From JBFMGD01 sp040751775 (GTDB taxonomy: Bacteria > Bacillota > Dethiobacteria > DTU022), in the NCBI GenBank assembly GCA_040751775.1, contig JBFMGD010000001.1, positions 1-64,000 on the forward strand: a DNA stretch of 64,000 nucleotides, written 5' to 3'. Below the pieces are notes generated by a model. That model worked only from the letters and a program-made list of their open reading frames with translations, was not told the origin of the DNA and did not search any database. Positions 51,999-61,104 of the stretch are shown in pieces; positions within the stretch are counted from its first letter, which is position 1; each line of letters opens with the position of its first letter. The translations under genes were made by a program, and so were the position numbers.

Positions 51999-53276
51999 CT
52001 ACCCGAGCCCGAGAATACTCCGGCCGGCAAAAAGCGCCGCTTCATTTAATCCTTCTTCAATACGCAACAGTTGGTTATATTTGGCCACCCGATCCACTCG
52101 CGAAGGAGCGCCGGTTTTGATCATACCGGCTCCTGTTGCCACCGCGAGGTCGGCAATAAAAGTATCATCGGTCTCCCCGGACCGGTGCGAGATGATACAG
52201 CTGTATCCGGCCCGGCCGGCCGTGTTAATTGTATCCAGAGTCTCGCTGAGTGTGCCAATCTGGTTCAGCTTAATCAGGATGGAGTTGCCGACACCCAGTT
52301 TAATCCCCCGGTTCAGGCGTTTCGGATTGGTCACAAATAGATCATCGCCGACCAGTTTTATTTTTTCGCCGAGAGCGTTGGTTAAGTTTGACCATCCGTC
52401 CCAATCATCTTCGTCCAACCCGTCCTCGATCGAGATTACAGGGTATCGCTCTACTAAAGTGCGGTAGTAACCGATCAAATCATCGCTGGAATATTTTTTC
52501 CCTTCCAAGTGATAAACGTTTTCACTATGAAATTCAGTGGCCGCTACATCAAGCGCCAGGTAAACATCCTCTCCCGGCCGGTATCCGGCCGTGCCAATAG
52601 CCTCTACAATTAAATCAAGAGCGGCGGCGTTTGATTCCAGGTTGGGTGCAAATCCGCCTTCATCACCCACGGCAGTACTTAGTCCGCGCGAACCGAGAAT
52701 CTTTTTCAGATGATGAAACACTTCCACACCCATGCGCAGGGCGCCGGCAAAATCGGGTGCGCCGGCGGGCACGATCATAAATTCCTGAATATCGATATTA
52801 TTATCGGCATGCCGGCCGCCGTTTAAGATATTCATAAACGGCACCGGCAATAGGGAGACACCGGCCCCGCCCAGGTAGCGATAGAGGGGGAGATCGAGCA
52901 TGGCCGCCGCCGCCCGGGCGCAGGCCATAGATACACCGAGGAGAGCGTTCGCACCAAGCCGGCCCTTATTGGCAGTGCCGTCCAGGTCGATCATGATCCG
53001 GTCCAGGCGCTGCTGTTCCAGGACACTCAGCCCGCAGAGCTTCCCGGCCAACGCTTCATTTACATGTCGTACCGCGGTCAACACTCCTTTGCCGAGGTAA
53101 CGCTTCGGATCGCCGTCACGCAGCTCAATCGCTTCAAAAGCGCCCGTGGAGGCTCCCGAAGGCACCGCCGCCCGGCCGATCCAGCCGCCCTGCAGCAGGA
53201 CATCAACCTCCAGGGTCGGGTTACCCCTTGAATCGAGGATTTCCCTCGCCTTTATGCTTTGAATCTGTTCATCCAC
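51999..53276 (-). CDS. eno: Enolase
   Basis: A 425-residue enolase of normal length, converting 2-phosphoglycerate to phosphoenolpyruvate. IKAREILDSRGNPTLEVDV opens it, then SGASTGAFEAIELRDGD, NNIDIQEFMIVP and GDEGGFAPNL (about residue 202). The catalytic SIEDGLDEDDW and GDDLFVTNP (metal Asp) follow, then LIKLNQIGTLSET with the catalytic Lys. The GTG at 53276 has AAGGGGTG 8 bases upstream and gives the usual N-terminus; an upstream start would add 14 atypical residues. It follows gpmI by 28 bases. Confidence 0.97.
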   Translation of the reverse strand: MDEQIQSIKAREILDSRGNPTLEVDVLLQGGWIGRAAVPSGASTGAFEAIELRDGDPKRYLGKGVLTAVRHVNEALAGKLCGLSVLEQQRLDRIMIDLDGTANKGRLGANALLGVSMACARAAAAMLDLPLYRYLGGAGVSLLPVPFMNILNGGRHADNNIDIQEFMIVPAGAPDFAGALRMGVEVFHHLKKILGSRGLSTAVGDEGGFAPNLESNAAALDLIVEAIGTAGYRPGEDVYLALDVAATEFHSENVYHLEGKKYSSDDLIGYYRTLVERYPVISIEDGLDEDDWDGWSNLTNALGEKIKLVGDDLFVTNPKRLNRGIKLGVGNSILIKLNQIGTLSETLDTINTAGRAGYSCIISHRSGETDDTFIADLAVATGAGMIKTGAPSRVDRVAKYNQLLRIEEGLNEAALFAGRSILGLG

Positions 53277-53304
53277 GCCAAACACCCCTTTAATTAATAG
53301 ATTC

Positions 53305-54837
53305 TCACTTCTCAGCAAGTATGCTCCGCCCGGTCATCGCCGGCGGTTGGGGCAGGCCGGCCATTTCCAAGATCGTGGGGGCAACATCCGCGAGGATGCC
53401 GTTATCCCGCAGATTTTTACTACCTGCCCCGAGGATGATGCAGGGAACCGGGTTGGTCGTATGAGCAGTGTGCCTGCCGCCGGATTCGCCAAGCATCTGC
53501 TCGGCATTACCGTGATCACCGCAAATAAGCACTCGCCAGCCGCGCGGCAGGGCGGCGGCGGCGATCAAACCCAAACTGAAATCGACCGCCTCCACCGCTT
53601 CTACGGCGGCTTTCAGGTCGCCGGTGTGCCCGACCATATCCGCGTTTGCAAAATTTACCACGACCAGGGGAAAGCGGGCTCCTGTCACCGCGTCGAGAAC
53701 ACAGCGAGCCACCCCGGGAGCGCTCATCTGCGGATGCAAATCGTACGTGGTTACCTTCGGCGAAGGAATCAGGACACGCTCTTCGCCGGGAAACGGCTCT
53801 TCCTGCCCACCGTTTAAAAAAAAGGTTACATGGGCGTATTTCTCGGTCTCGGCTATCCGCAGCTGCTCCAAATTTTGGCGGGAATAGGTTTCTCCGAGAG
53901 TCCATTCCAGGTAATCCGGTGGAAAAGCGACCTCAACCGGCAAGTTCTTTTCATATTCAGTCAAACTGACAAAAAATGGCCGGGGCGGCTGGACCCCCCG
54001 ATCAAAATGCGGGAAAACCCGATCCACCAGGGCATGGCTGATCTGGCGCACCCGATCCGGGCGAAAATTAAAAAAGATAACGCTGTCTTCCGATTTTATG
54101 ACACCCTGCGGGGTCCCCGCAGGGCCGGCAATTACCGCCGGGCGGACGAATTCATCTGTTTCTCCCAGGCTATAAGCCTGATCCAGAGCGGTCAACGGAT
54201 CGTTAGCCGGTTCTCCTTCACCAAAAATATAAGCCCGGTAGGCTTTCTCAACACGATCCCAGCGGCGATCCCGATCCATTGCGTAGTAGCGGCCGCAAAT
54301 CGTGGCAATACTCCCGTAGTGCGTACGAATACCGAGTTGAATTAAGTGCTCCAGGTAAGACCTGGCGCTGGCCGGAGGGGTATCGCGTCCGTCCAAGATT
54401 GCATGAATATAGGTCTGCTTGACATTTTCCCGGCGGGCCATCTCGAGTAGCGCTTCCAAATGATCAAGGTGGCTGTGTACACCACCGTCTGAAACAAGCC
54501 CGATCAGGTGCAAACTGCTGCCCTGCCGCGCCGCCTGCGCCATCGCCTGCCGCAAAGCGGTATTGCTAAAAAAGTCTCCGGTCTCGATAGCATGTGAAAT
54601 ACGGGTTAGTTCCTGGTAGACAATCCGGCCGGCGCCGATGTTCAGGTGACCCACTTCAGAATTACCCATCTGGCCCGGCGGCAGGCCTACCGCTTCACCG
54701 GCGGCGTTTAACAGCGTCCACGGGTTGTTTCTATAAAAACGATCCAAGTTTGGTGTGTGGGCTTTCAAAATGGCATTTCCATCCGGCTCCAGGCTGAAAC
54801 CCCATCCATCCAGAATAATCAAAGCCACTCGATTCAA
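53305..54837 (-). CDS. gpmI: Cofactor-independent phosphoglycerate mutase
   Basis: A 510-residue alkaline-phosphatase-fold mutase. The N-terminal LIILDGWGFS (metal Asp), NSEVGHLNIGAGR (nucleophile Ser, about residue 60), HAILDGRDTPP and GRYYAMDRDRRW are diagnostic, and CGDHGNAEQM near the C-terminus provides the second metal site. It interconverts 3- and 2-phosphoglycerate using Mn2+. The start is TTG overlapping the tpiA stop as TTGA; AAGGAGG of this gene lies inside tpiA, giving translational coupling. Confidence 0.96.
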   Translation of the reverse strand: MNRVALIILDGWGFSLEPDGNAILKAHTPNLDRFYRNNPWTLLNAAGEAVGLPPGQMGNSEVGHLNIGAGRIVYQELTRISHAIETGDFFSNTALRQAMAQAARQGSSLHLIGLVSDGGVHSHLDHLEALLEMARRENVKQTYIHAILDGRDTPPASARSYLEHLIQLGIRTHYGSIATICGRYYAMDRDRRWDRVEKAYRAYIFGEGEPANDPLTALDQAYSLGETDEFVRPAVIAGPAGTPQGVIKSEDSVIFFNFRPDRVRQISHALVDRVFPHFDRGVQPPRPFFVSLTEYEKNLPVEVAFPPDYLEWTLGETYSRQNLEQLRIAETEKYAHVTFFLNGGQEEPFPGEERVLIPSPKVTTYDLHPQMSAPGVARCVLDAVTGARFPLVVVNFANADMVGHTGDLKAAVEAVEAVDFSLGLIAAAALPRGWRVLICGDHGNAEQMLGESGGRHTAHTTNPVPCIILGAGSKNLRDNGILADVAPTILEMAGLPQPPAMTGRSILAEK

Positions 54838-55598
54838 CAGGCCGCCTCCTTGGCCGCTGTGATTAAATTGATGAAAGAGTCGGCTTCCAGGCTCGCGCCA
54901 CCTACCAGGGCGCCGTGTATTTCAGGCAGAGCCACAAAATCGCCGATATTATCCGCCTTCACACTGCCGCCGTATTGGATCCGCAGGTCAATCGCAAATT
55001 GCGACCCGAGGCAGCGGGCCGCAGTAGCCTTGATTACGCAGGCGGCAGCGGACGCGTCAGCGGGTGATGCCGCCCGCCCCGTTCCGATCGCCCAAACCGG
55101 TTCGTAGGCAACTACCAGGTTAGTGGCCGGACCCGGGTCAAGACCATCCAGGGCTGTACCGACTTGCCGTTCGAGGACAGAGGCGGTTTCCCCCCTGTTT
55201 CGTTGCGCTTCAGTTTCACCCACACAGAGAATCGGTATTAATTGATTTCTAAGAGCAGCCTCCAGTTTTTTACGGACAGCTCCGTCATCCTCACAAAGGA
55301 TGTGCCGTCTCTCCGAATGGCCAATAATGACGTAAGCGGTGCCGAATTCCTTCAGCATCAGCGGGGCAACCTCTCCAGTATAGGCCCCTTTCTCTTCCCA
55401 GAACATATTTTGAGCGCCCAGCTTAACAGCGCTTCCCTGTAAAGCTTTCCCGGCTGCCGGCAGCGCGGTAAAGGGAGGGCAGATCAGCACTTCCACCCCG
55501 CTGAAACAGCTTTGCACAACCTTAATCCGTTCGCAAAAATCAACCGCCTCGGCAGCAGTTTTTTGCATCTTCCAATTTGCGGCGATAATTAACTCCAC
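54834..55598 (-). CDS. tpiA: Triosephosphate isomerase
   Basis: A 254-residue TIM-barrel enzyme. ANWKMQ (catalytic Lys near residue 10), IIGHSERRHILCED (catalytic His), VVAYEPVWAIGTGR (catalytic Glu near 168) and YGGSVKADN (phosphate site) are all present, so it should be active. The start is GTG with AGGAGG 7 bases upstream. The gene lies between pgk and gpmI and overlaps gpmI by 4 bases. Confidence 0.97.
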   Translation of the reverse strand: MELIIAANWKMQKTAAEAVDFCERIKVVQSCFSGVEVLICPPFTALPAAGKALQGSAVKLGAQNMFWEEKGAYTGEVAPLMLKEFGTAYVIIGHSERRHILCEDDGAVRKKLEAALRNQLIPILCVGETEAQRNRGETASVLERQVGTALDGLDPGPATNLVVAYEPVWAIGTGRAASPADASAAACVIKATAARCLGSQFAIDLRIQYGGSVKADNIGDFVALPEIHGALVGGASLEADSFINLITAAKEAAC

Positions 55599-55619
55599 CT
55601 GGTTTCCTCCTGTGCTTTT

Positions 55620-56804
55620 TTAATTCGATCTATTTTGTAATACGGTAATGCCCGGCAACTCTTTTCCTTCCCAGAATTCCAGGGTCGCTCCGCCGCCCGT
55701 GGAGATAAAACTGATCTCCCTCGAGAGGTCAAGTTCTTCCAGGGCGGCGACTACGTCGCCCCCACCGACTACGGAGAAGGCCCGGCTTTCCGCGACCGCC
55801 CTGGCGACAGTTTCGGTCCCCCGGTGAAAAGGTTTCGTTTCAAAAACACCGAGCGGTCCGTTCCAGACAACCATCCCGGCCTCGGCAATCCTGGCCCCAA
55901 AGCGTTGGGCGGTTTCCGGTCCGATATCCACTGCTTTCCACCCCTCTTCCATCGCCCCAGGGGTAATTATCTTGAAAGTACTGTTTGCTTTTAGCTCCCG
56001 CGTTACGACCAGATCCTCGGGCAGCAGGACTGCGCAACGGCCGCGGCTTTCCTCGAGAAGCCTAGCCGCTTCCTCCGCCAGCTCCGCTTCATAGAAAGAA
56101 TCTGCCATAAAGTGACCCTGCGCAGCCAGGAAAGTATTGGCCATCCCTCCCCCGATCAGAAGAGCATCCGCAAGTTCCAAAAACCGGTGCACTACGTTAA
56201 TCTTGTCCGAAACCTTGGCCCCGCCCAGGATGGCGATGAAAGGGCGGCCCGGTTTATGCAGGCAACCGCTTAGTACTGCAATTTCTTGAATCATCAGGAG
56301 GCCGGCATAGGCGGGAATATGCGCGGCTACGCCGGCGGTTGAAGCATGGGCGCGATGAGCCGTTCCAAAAGCGTCGTTGACGAAAAGATCGGCCAGACCG
56401 GCCAGTGCAAGCGCCAGCGCCGCATCGTTTTTTTCTTCACCTTTTTCGAAGCGGACGTTTTCCAAAAGCAGTACCTCTCCGGGTTTGAGCGCCTCCGCCG
56501 CATCCTTAACCCGCGGGCCGACCACCTCATCCAATTTACGCACCGGTTGACCCAACAGGTCGGATAAACGGCGGGCTACCGGATCGAGGCGTAACTCCGG
56601 CTTGGCTTCACCTTTCGGCCGCCCCAGGTGCGAGACCAAAATTACCCCGGCCCCGCGTGCAAGTAGGTAACGAATTGTAGGTAAAGCGGCTTGAATACGG
56701 GTATCATCTTTAACTTCCCCACCGGCCAGGGGCACATTGAAATCAACCCTGAGCAGGACTCGTTTCCCGTTCACCGAAACATCCTGAACGCTCAATTTAT
56801 CCAT
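55620..56804 (-). CDS. pgk: Phosphoglycerate kinase
   Basis: A 394-residue two-domain kinase transferring phosphate between 1,3-bisphosphoglycerate and ADP. RVLLRVDFNVPL near residue 16, ILVSHLGRPKG near 57, LLENVRFEKGEE near 113, FVNDAFGTAHRAHAST near 152, ILGGAKVSDKI near 196 and GGGDVVAALE near 360 are all recognisable. The ATG at 56804 (MDKLSVQDV) has a weak GGTGG site; an upstream in-frame start adds residues lacking conservation. In related genomes gap lies just upstream; here the 300 bp upstream contain only a repeat and the rpoN end. Confidence 0.97.
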   Translation of the reverse strand: MDKLSVQDVSVNGKRVLLRVDFNVPLAGGEVKDDTRIQAALPTIRYLLARGAGVILVSHLGRPKGEAKPELRLDPVARRLSDLLGQPVRKLDEVVGPRVKDAAEALKPGEVLLLENVRFEKGEEKNDAALALALAGLADLFVNDAFGTAHRAHASTAGVAAHIPAYAGLLMIQEIAVLSGCLHKPGRPFIAILGGAKVSDKINVVHRFLELADALLIGGGMANTFLAAQGHFMADSFYEAELAEEAARLLEESRGRCAVLLPEDLVVTRELKANSTFKIITPGAMEEGWKAVDIGPETAQRFGARIAEAGMVVWNGPLGVFETKPFHRGTETVARAVAESRAFSVVGGGDVVAALEELDLSREISFISTGGGATLEFWEGKELPGITVLQNRSN

Positions 56805-57078
56805 AAATATACCACCGCCTGAAGATAAATTTTCCAACACCATCTAATATTTTACCACAATAAATCTGATTAAAAACGAGAAAATGCCGCTTTGGCGTTA
56901 GTTTACCGCCAGGTAGATCCCTTATCCCCGGAATAAAGGCACAAGAACAGTAGAAAACAACCCTACATTCAAATTTTCCAGTAGGGCGAATGACAGCTAG
57001 ATACAGTTGAATAGAATTACCGGTTAACCAGGTGTGAGATTATGCTGAAGGTTGGTTGAGAAATGCCCGGGAGCAGAC

Positions 57079-57103
57079 GGGATAAGGAACCGTCCCTTGT
57101 CCC
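57079..57103. repeat. GGGACA...TGTCCC hairpin repeat, copy 2
   Basis: GGGATAAGGAACCGT followed by CCCTTGTCCC, closely related to the unit at 1263-1289. It lies between rpoN and pgk, where gap is usually found. Confidence 0.55.
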
Positions 57104-57106
57104 ATT

Positions 57107-58531
57107 TTAAACGCGGCGTCGTTTATATGAGGCTGGAATAGAGAGCTCTTCACGGTATTTGGCGACTGTGCGCCGGGAGATAATGATGCCCCGTTCCTGG
57201 AGCGCTTCAGTAAGTAGCTGGTCGCTTAAAGGGTTGCGAGGGTCTTCGGCGGTAATCAGCTCCCGCAAGTAGGTCTTAATGCAGTGCGAAGAGTAATCTT
57301 CACCGCCTTCGCCGGAGAGGCCGCTGGAAAAGAAAAATTTCAGCGGAAAGAGCCCGCGGGGAGTTTGAATATATTTATTGTTCGTGGCGCGACTGACCGT
57401 GGATTCATGCACACCCACTTGCTGCGCCACTTCTTTCAGTGTAAGCGGCTTCAACTGCTTGATGCCTTGCTCTAAAAACGACTGCTGAATTTCAATTATT
57501 TTTTGAGAAACTTTGTAGAGGGTCAAGCGGCGCTGTTCGATGCTGCGAATCAACCAGTAAGCTTTTTCAAACTTACCCTTAATATAAGTGGAAAGCTGCT
57601 CATCTTTACCGCCGTTCTTTAAGAGTTTTTGATAAAAAGGGCTAATCGCCAGTTGGGGGGCACCGCTGTCGTTAAATATAACCACATACTCCTCGCCCAC
57701 TTTTTCGGCGATTATGTCAGGAATAATATAGCGGGTTTCGCTTCCTTCACCGAATACACTGCCCGGTTTGGGATTAAGGGTACGGATAAAATCTACGGCT
57801 TCTTGAACTTCAAGCGGCTCACAGGCAAGGCGCGCGGCGATATGTCTGAAACGCCCGTCGGCGGCGGCAGGCAGGTAGTGTTTCACAATTTCTACAGCCA
57901 GCTGCGGTGGGCTCTCCAGGTTGGAGAGCTGAATCAGGAGACATTCCTGCAGGTTCCGGCAGGCGATCCCTCTGGGGTCCAGATCCTGCACAATTTCCAG
58001 GACAGCCTCAAGCTCATCCAGCGCCACGCCGAGCGCTTGCGCCAGTTCCTCCAGATCGCCGCGCAGGTAGCCATTTTGATCAAGGTTACCCACCAGGTAA
58101 GCGGCGATCGTATACTGCCTCCGCGACAGCGGCATCAGGCGCAGCTGTCCTAAAAGGTCTTCAGTCATGCTTTCGGTTCCAACGGCGCAGTTTTCGATCG
58201 AAGGCGGGCCTTCCCACAGCGCGGCGGCGGAGAAACTGGTTGATTGCATAGCGCTGTCGAGATCCATATCCCTGAAATAATCTTCCCAGGGGAAATCGTC
58301 GCGTGCCGGGGGTTCCGGGGCAACCTCTTCGTTCAGTTCATTGGGGTTTGCCTTTTCTTCTTCAGCGTCCTCCCGGATCTCCAGTACGGGGTTGTTGAGC
58401 AGCTCTTCTTGAATATAATCAAGCAGCTCCAGGCTGGAATACTGCAGCAGTGTAATCGCCAGTTTCAACTCAGGCGTGATGATTAACTTTTGAGTCTGTT
58501 CAAGTTTAAGTTCGTAATCGAGTTTCATCAT
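57107..58531 (-). CDS. rpoN: RNA polymerase sigma-54 factor
   Basis: A 474-residue sigma factor. The N-terminal region is Leu/Gln-rich (LEQTQKLIITPELKLAITLLQ, residues 8-28), contacting the activator and -12 element. An acidic linker precedes the core-binding domain (GYLRGDLEELAQALGV; LDPRGIACRNLQECLL). The C-terminal HTH (VGVHESTVSRATNNKY) is followed by the RpoN box RRTVAKYREELSI, which contacts the -24 element. Either of two adjacent ATGs (58531 or 58528) fits. It lies downstream of whiA with a 131-bp gap containing an AAGATTAA/TTAATCTT hairpin. No sigma-54-dependent activator gene is in the window. Confidence 0.95.
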   Translation of the reverse strand: MMKLDYELKLEQTQKLIITPELKLAITLLQYSSLELLDYIQEELLNNPVLEIREDAEEEKANPNELNEEVAPEPPARDDFPWEDYFRDMDLDSAMQSTSFSAAALWEGPPSIENCAVGTESMTEDLLGQLRLMPLSRRQYTIAAYLVGNLDQNGYLRGDLEELAQALGVALDELEAVLEIVQDLDPRGIACRNLQECLLIQLSNLESPPQLAVEIVKHYLPAAADGRFRHIAARLACEPLEVQEAVDFIRTLNPKPGSVFGEGSETRYIIPDIIAEKVGEEYVVIFNDSGAPQLAISPFYQKLLKNGGKDEQLSTYIKGKFEKAYWLIRSIEQRRLTLYKVSQKIIEIQQSFLEQGIKQLKPLTLKEVAQQVGVHESTVSRATNNKYIQTPRGLFPLKFFFSSGLSGEGGEDYSSHCIKTYLRELITAEDPRNPLSDQLLTEALQERGIIISRRTVAKYREELSIPASYKRRRV

Positions 58532-58662
58532 AGTCACATCCCCGCTACTCTTTCGACACAATCGGAGATTATTCCTGCCATTTCTTGTCGCAGTGCCTGG
58601 AGCGTGATCGACGGGTGAAGATTAACCCCTTAATTAATCTTATGCCGTCTTGCGACCAGATT

Positions 58663-59607
58663 TTACAGCACGTTCAGCCCCCGCTCCCTGGCAATCCGTT
58701 CCATCTGTCTGAAACGGTGATTCATCCCCGATTTTCCGATAGGAGGTTCCAGTAACTCGCCCAGTTCTTTTAAAGAGGCTTCCGGATAGAGCCGTCTGAC
58801 CCGGGCCGCCGCCTGCAGGGAAAGGGAGAGGCGGTTCAGGCCGATTATTTGTTCCAGAAAATCGATAAGCTCAAGCTGCTGCCGTGCCGAAGTAACCACT
58901 TTTTCCAGATTGGCGGTATCGCAGTTTACCAGCCGGTTAACCTGGTTGCGCACACTTTTCACCACCCGCGTATTTTCCAGATCCAGTAAGGCACTATCGG
59001 CTCCGGCAATTCTGAGGAAGTCTGCAACCGCGTCGCCTTTTTTTAGATAAAGGGAATAGGAACCGTTATGCCGCCTTAGAGAAGGCTGCAAGTAGAATGA
59101 GCGGCAGCATTCCTGTAAAAGAAGAGCATCTTCCTGGTAACTGCAATTGATTTCGAGGTGGTAGCCGGAACGGCCTGAGATGCTGACCGAGCCTCCAGCT
59201 AAAAAAGCGCCCCGGATAAATGCCCGCGAGCAGCAGCGGCTCTGTGGTCGAAAGCTGAACTCCCTGGTCAGGTGGTTGGTTTGCCCTGCTTCTTTTAAAC
59301 GTAAATAGATTAGTAACGCATCTACCTGTTCCTCTCCGGATACTTGGACCAGGTAGCGGTGTTTACCGAGCCGACTGTCCTGCTGTTTGATCACCAACGG
59401 GCTTCCCATCCCTGCTTCCTTCAGCAGACGAAAGGTATAACGGGCCAGAGCGTTATAACCGGCCACAAAGGTTAGGATTTGCCGGCCGCCGCTTAGGGTC
59501 AGGTAACCGCGCAGCAGCAAAAGCACGGTCAGCTCCCAAGTGCGGCAGCAATCGAGCATCTCCCGCCGGCGGGCCAGTTCTTGCTTAACTTGCCGGTTAA
59601 AAGACAA
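58663..59607 (-). CDS. whiA: DNA-binding protein WhiA
   Basis: A 314-residue protein with a degenerate LAGLIDADG-type N-terminal half (RGAFLAGGSVSISGRSGYHLEI, about 125-145) and a C-terminal helix-turn-helix (LKELGELLEPPIGKSGMNHRFRQM, about 280-305). WhiA affects cell division and chromosome segregation in Firmicutes and spore development in actinobacteria. The TTG at 59607 has GGGAGGTG 7 bases upstream and yields SFNRQVKQELAR, the usual N-terminus; a longer frame from 59637 is less likely. It follows yvcK in the classic rapZ-yvcK-whiA block. Confidence 0.94.
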   Translation of the reverse strand: MSFNRQVKQELARRREMLDCCRTWELTVLLLLRGYLTLSGGRQILTFVAGYNALARYTFRLLKEAGMGSPLVIKQQDSRLGKHRYLVQVSGEEQVDALLIYLRLKEAGQTNHLTREFSFRPQSRCCSRAFIRGAFLAGGSVSISGRSGYHLEINCSYQEDALLLQECCRSFYLQPSLRRHNGSYSLYLKKGDAVADFLRIAGADSALLDLENTRVVKSVRNQVNRLVNCDTANLEKVVTSARQQLELIDFLEQIIGLNRLSLSLQAAARVRRLYPEASLKELGELLEPPIGKSGMNHRFRQMERIARERGLNVL

Positions 59608-59679
59608 AGCGACCACCTCCCGCTTTATTGTCCTCATGGCGATCCGTTCACAGTCCCTGCCTTAAAGCCGGATCCTGCT

Positions 59680-61104
59680 TTAATCCGGGCCTGCCGCGTT
59701 CTTCCAGGCAGCGGCGGATTTTACTGTTAAAATGGAAGAGGCGTCCTTTCCAAATGCCTCCCCGGTTCGTCTACCGCCGGAGCGGACCTGATCGACAATA
59801 ATCTCGGCCAAACGCCGGCCGTCATGCCTGGTTATCTGGGTGTGGTTAATCACATACCCACTGATCACCTGGGGCGCCAGCTTAGTCAGGCGTTTGTAAT
59901 CAGGACGCACCAGCGCCGCTCCCTGTTGTGCCAAATGTTCCAGTTTAACCCTGGGCACCGATAAATCGGAATTTACCACAATATAATCAAGCAATCCGGC
60001 CGGCACGTGATCCAAAAGAGCCTGGACATGATCAGCCGCAGAAAAACCGGTAGTTTCACCCGGTTGGGTGGTGACATTGCATACGTAAAAGACCAGCGCC
60101 CTTGTTTTTAATATAGCCTCTGCCATACCCGGCACAAGCAAGTTTGGGATAATGCTGGTGAAAAGGCTTCCCGGCCCCAGTATGATCGCATCTGCGCCGG
60201 CAATTGCCGCCAATACTTCGGGCAGCGGTTTGACTGCTGCGGGAGAAAGTGCAATCCGCTTCAACGAGCCTTTGCGGTGATAGAGGACAGACTGTCCCCG
60301 CGTGAGACGGCCTTCCGTATCCTCCGCTTCCAACTGGACCATATCCAGGGTCACCGGGAAAACCCGGCCGCGGATGGCCATTACCCGGCCGAAGTGCCGT
60401 ACCGCCTCTTGAAAACCGAACATTTCTGTCATCGCGGCGATAAACAAGTTGCCGAAGCTATGCCCTTCCAGCCCGGCCCCACCTTGAAAGCGGTGCTCGA
60501 AAAGTTTTTCCATGATCGGTTCCGTATCGGCCATAGCCAGCAAGCACGAACGGATATCCCCGGGCGGCAAGATGCCGAGCTCGCCGCGCAGCCGCCCTGA
60601 ACTGCCGCCGTCATCGGTCACCGTGACCACAGCGGTAAGGTTGCTGGTATATTCTTTTAACTCACGCAACAGGTTGGAAAGACCGGTACCCCCGCCGATA
60701 GTAACGACGCGGGGGCCGTTTTCCAGGTAGCGTTTAGTAAAAAGGACTTCAATCAACGTTTTTTTATCATCGCAGCTTGAGCGGCTGAGGATCAGAGCCT
60801 CCCGGAGCGCTTCCGCCGCGCGCCGCAAACCTAAGATAATCATCACCAAACCGAGCAGCAAGAGAAGGCCGCTGTATGCTGAACCGATCAGAAATTTCAA
60901 CAACGGCTGAATCAGCTTGTCTGAATAATGCAGCAAGTCCGGCCCTACCAATAGGGTAAAACCGAGCAGTACCGCGCCAAATCCTCCCACGGCAAGGAGA
61001 AGCCAACGCTTAATCTTTAAACCGGGATAAAGCCAATATAGAGTGTTGCCGATAAAACGGTTCCACCGCACTGCCGAACACCTCACGAAAAAACTTCCGA
61101 TCAA
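59680..61104 (-). CDS. yvcK: YvcK-family UDP-sugar-binding regulator
   Basis: A 474-residue member of the CofD/YvcK family. Unlike the short Bacillus form, it has an N-terminal extension with two membrane helices (about residues 34-56 and 70-93). The core starts VVTIGGGTGLSNLL (about 136), then VVTVTDDGGSSGRLR and GDIRSCLLAMAD, the nucleotide-sugar-binding motifs, and LGPGSLFTSIIPNLLV near 310. YvcK binds UDP-GlcNAc and links carbon metabolism to cell-wall synthesis. Its TTG start overlaps the rapZ stop as TTGA, so the genes are coupled. Confidence 0.93.
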   Translation of the reverse strand: MIGSFFVRCSAVRWNRFIGNTLYWLYPGLKIKRWLLLAVGGFGAVLLGFTLLVGPDLLHYSDKLIQPLLKFLIGSAYSGLLLLLGLVMIILGLRRAAEALREALILSRSSCDDKKTLIEVLFTKRYLENGPRVVTIGGGTGLSNLLRELKEYTSNLTAVVTVTDDGGSSGRLRGELGILPPGDIRSCLLAMADTEPIMEKLFEHRFQGGAGLEGHSFGNLFIAAMTEMFGFQEAVRHFGRVMAIRGRVFPVTLDMVQLEAEDTEGRLTRGQSVLYHRKGSLKRIALSPAAVKPLPEVLAAIAGADAIILGPGSLFTSIIPNLLVPGMAEAILKTRALVFYVCNVTTQPGETTGFSAADHVQALLDHVPAGLLDYIVVNSDLSVPRVKLEHLAQQGAALVRPDYKRLTKLAPQVISGYVINHTQITRHDGRRLAEIIVDQVRSGGRRTGEAFGKDASSILTVKSAAAWKNAAGPD

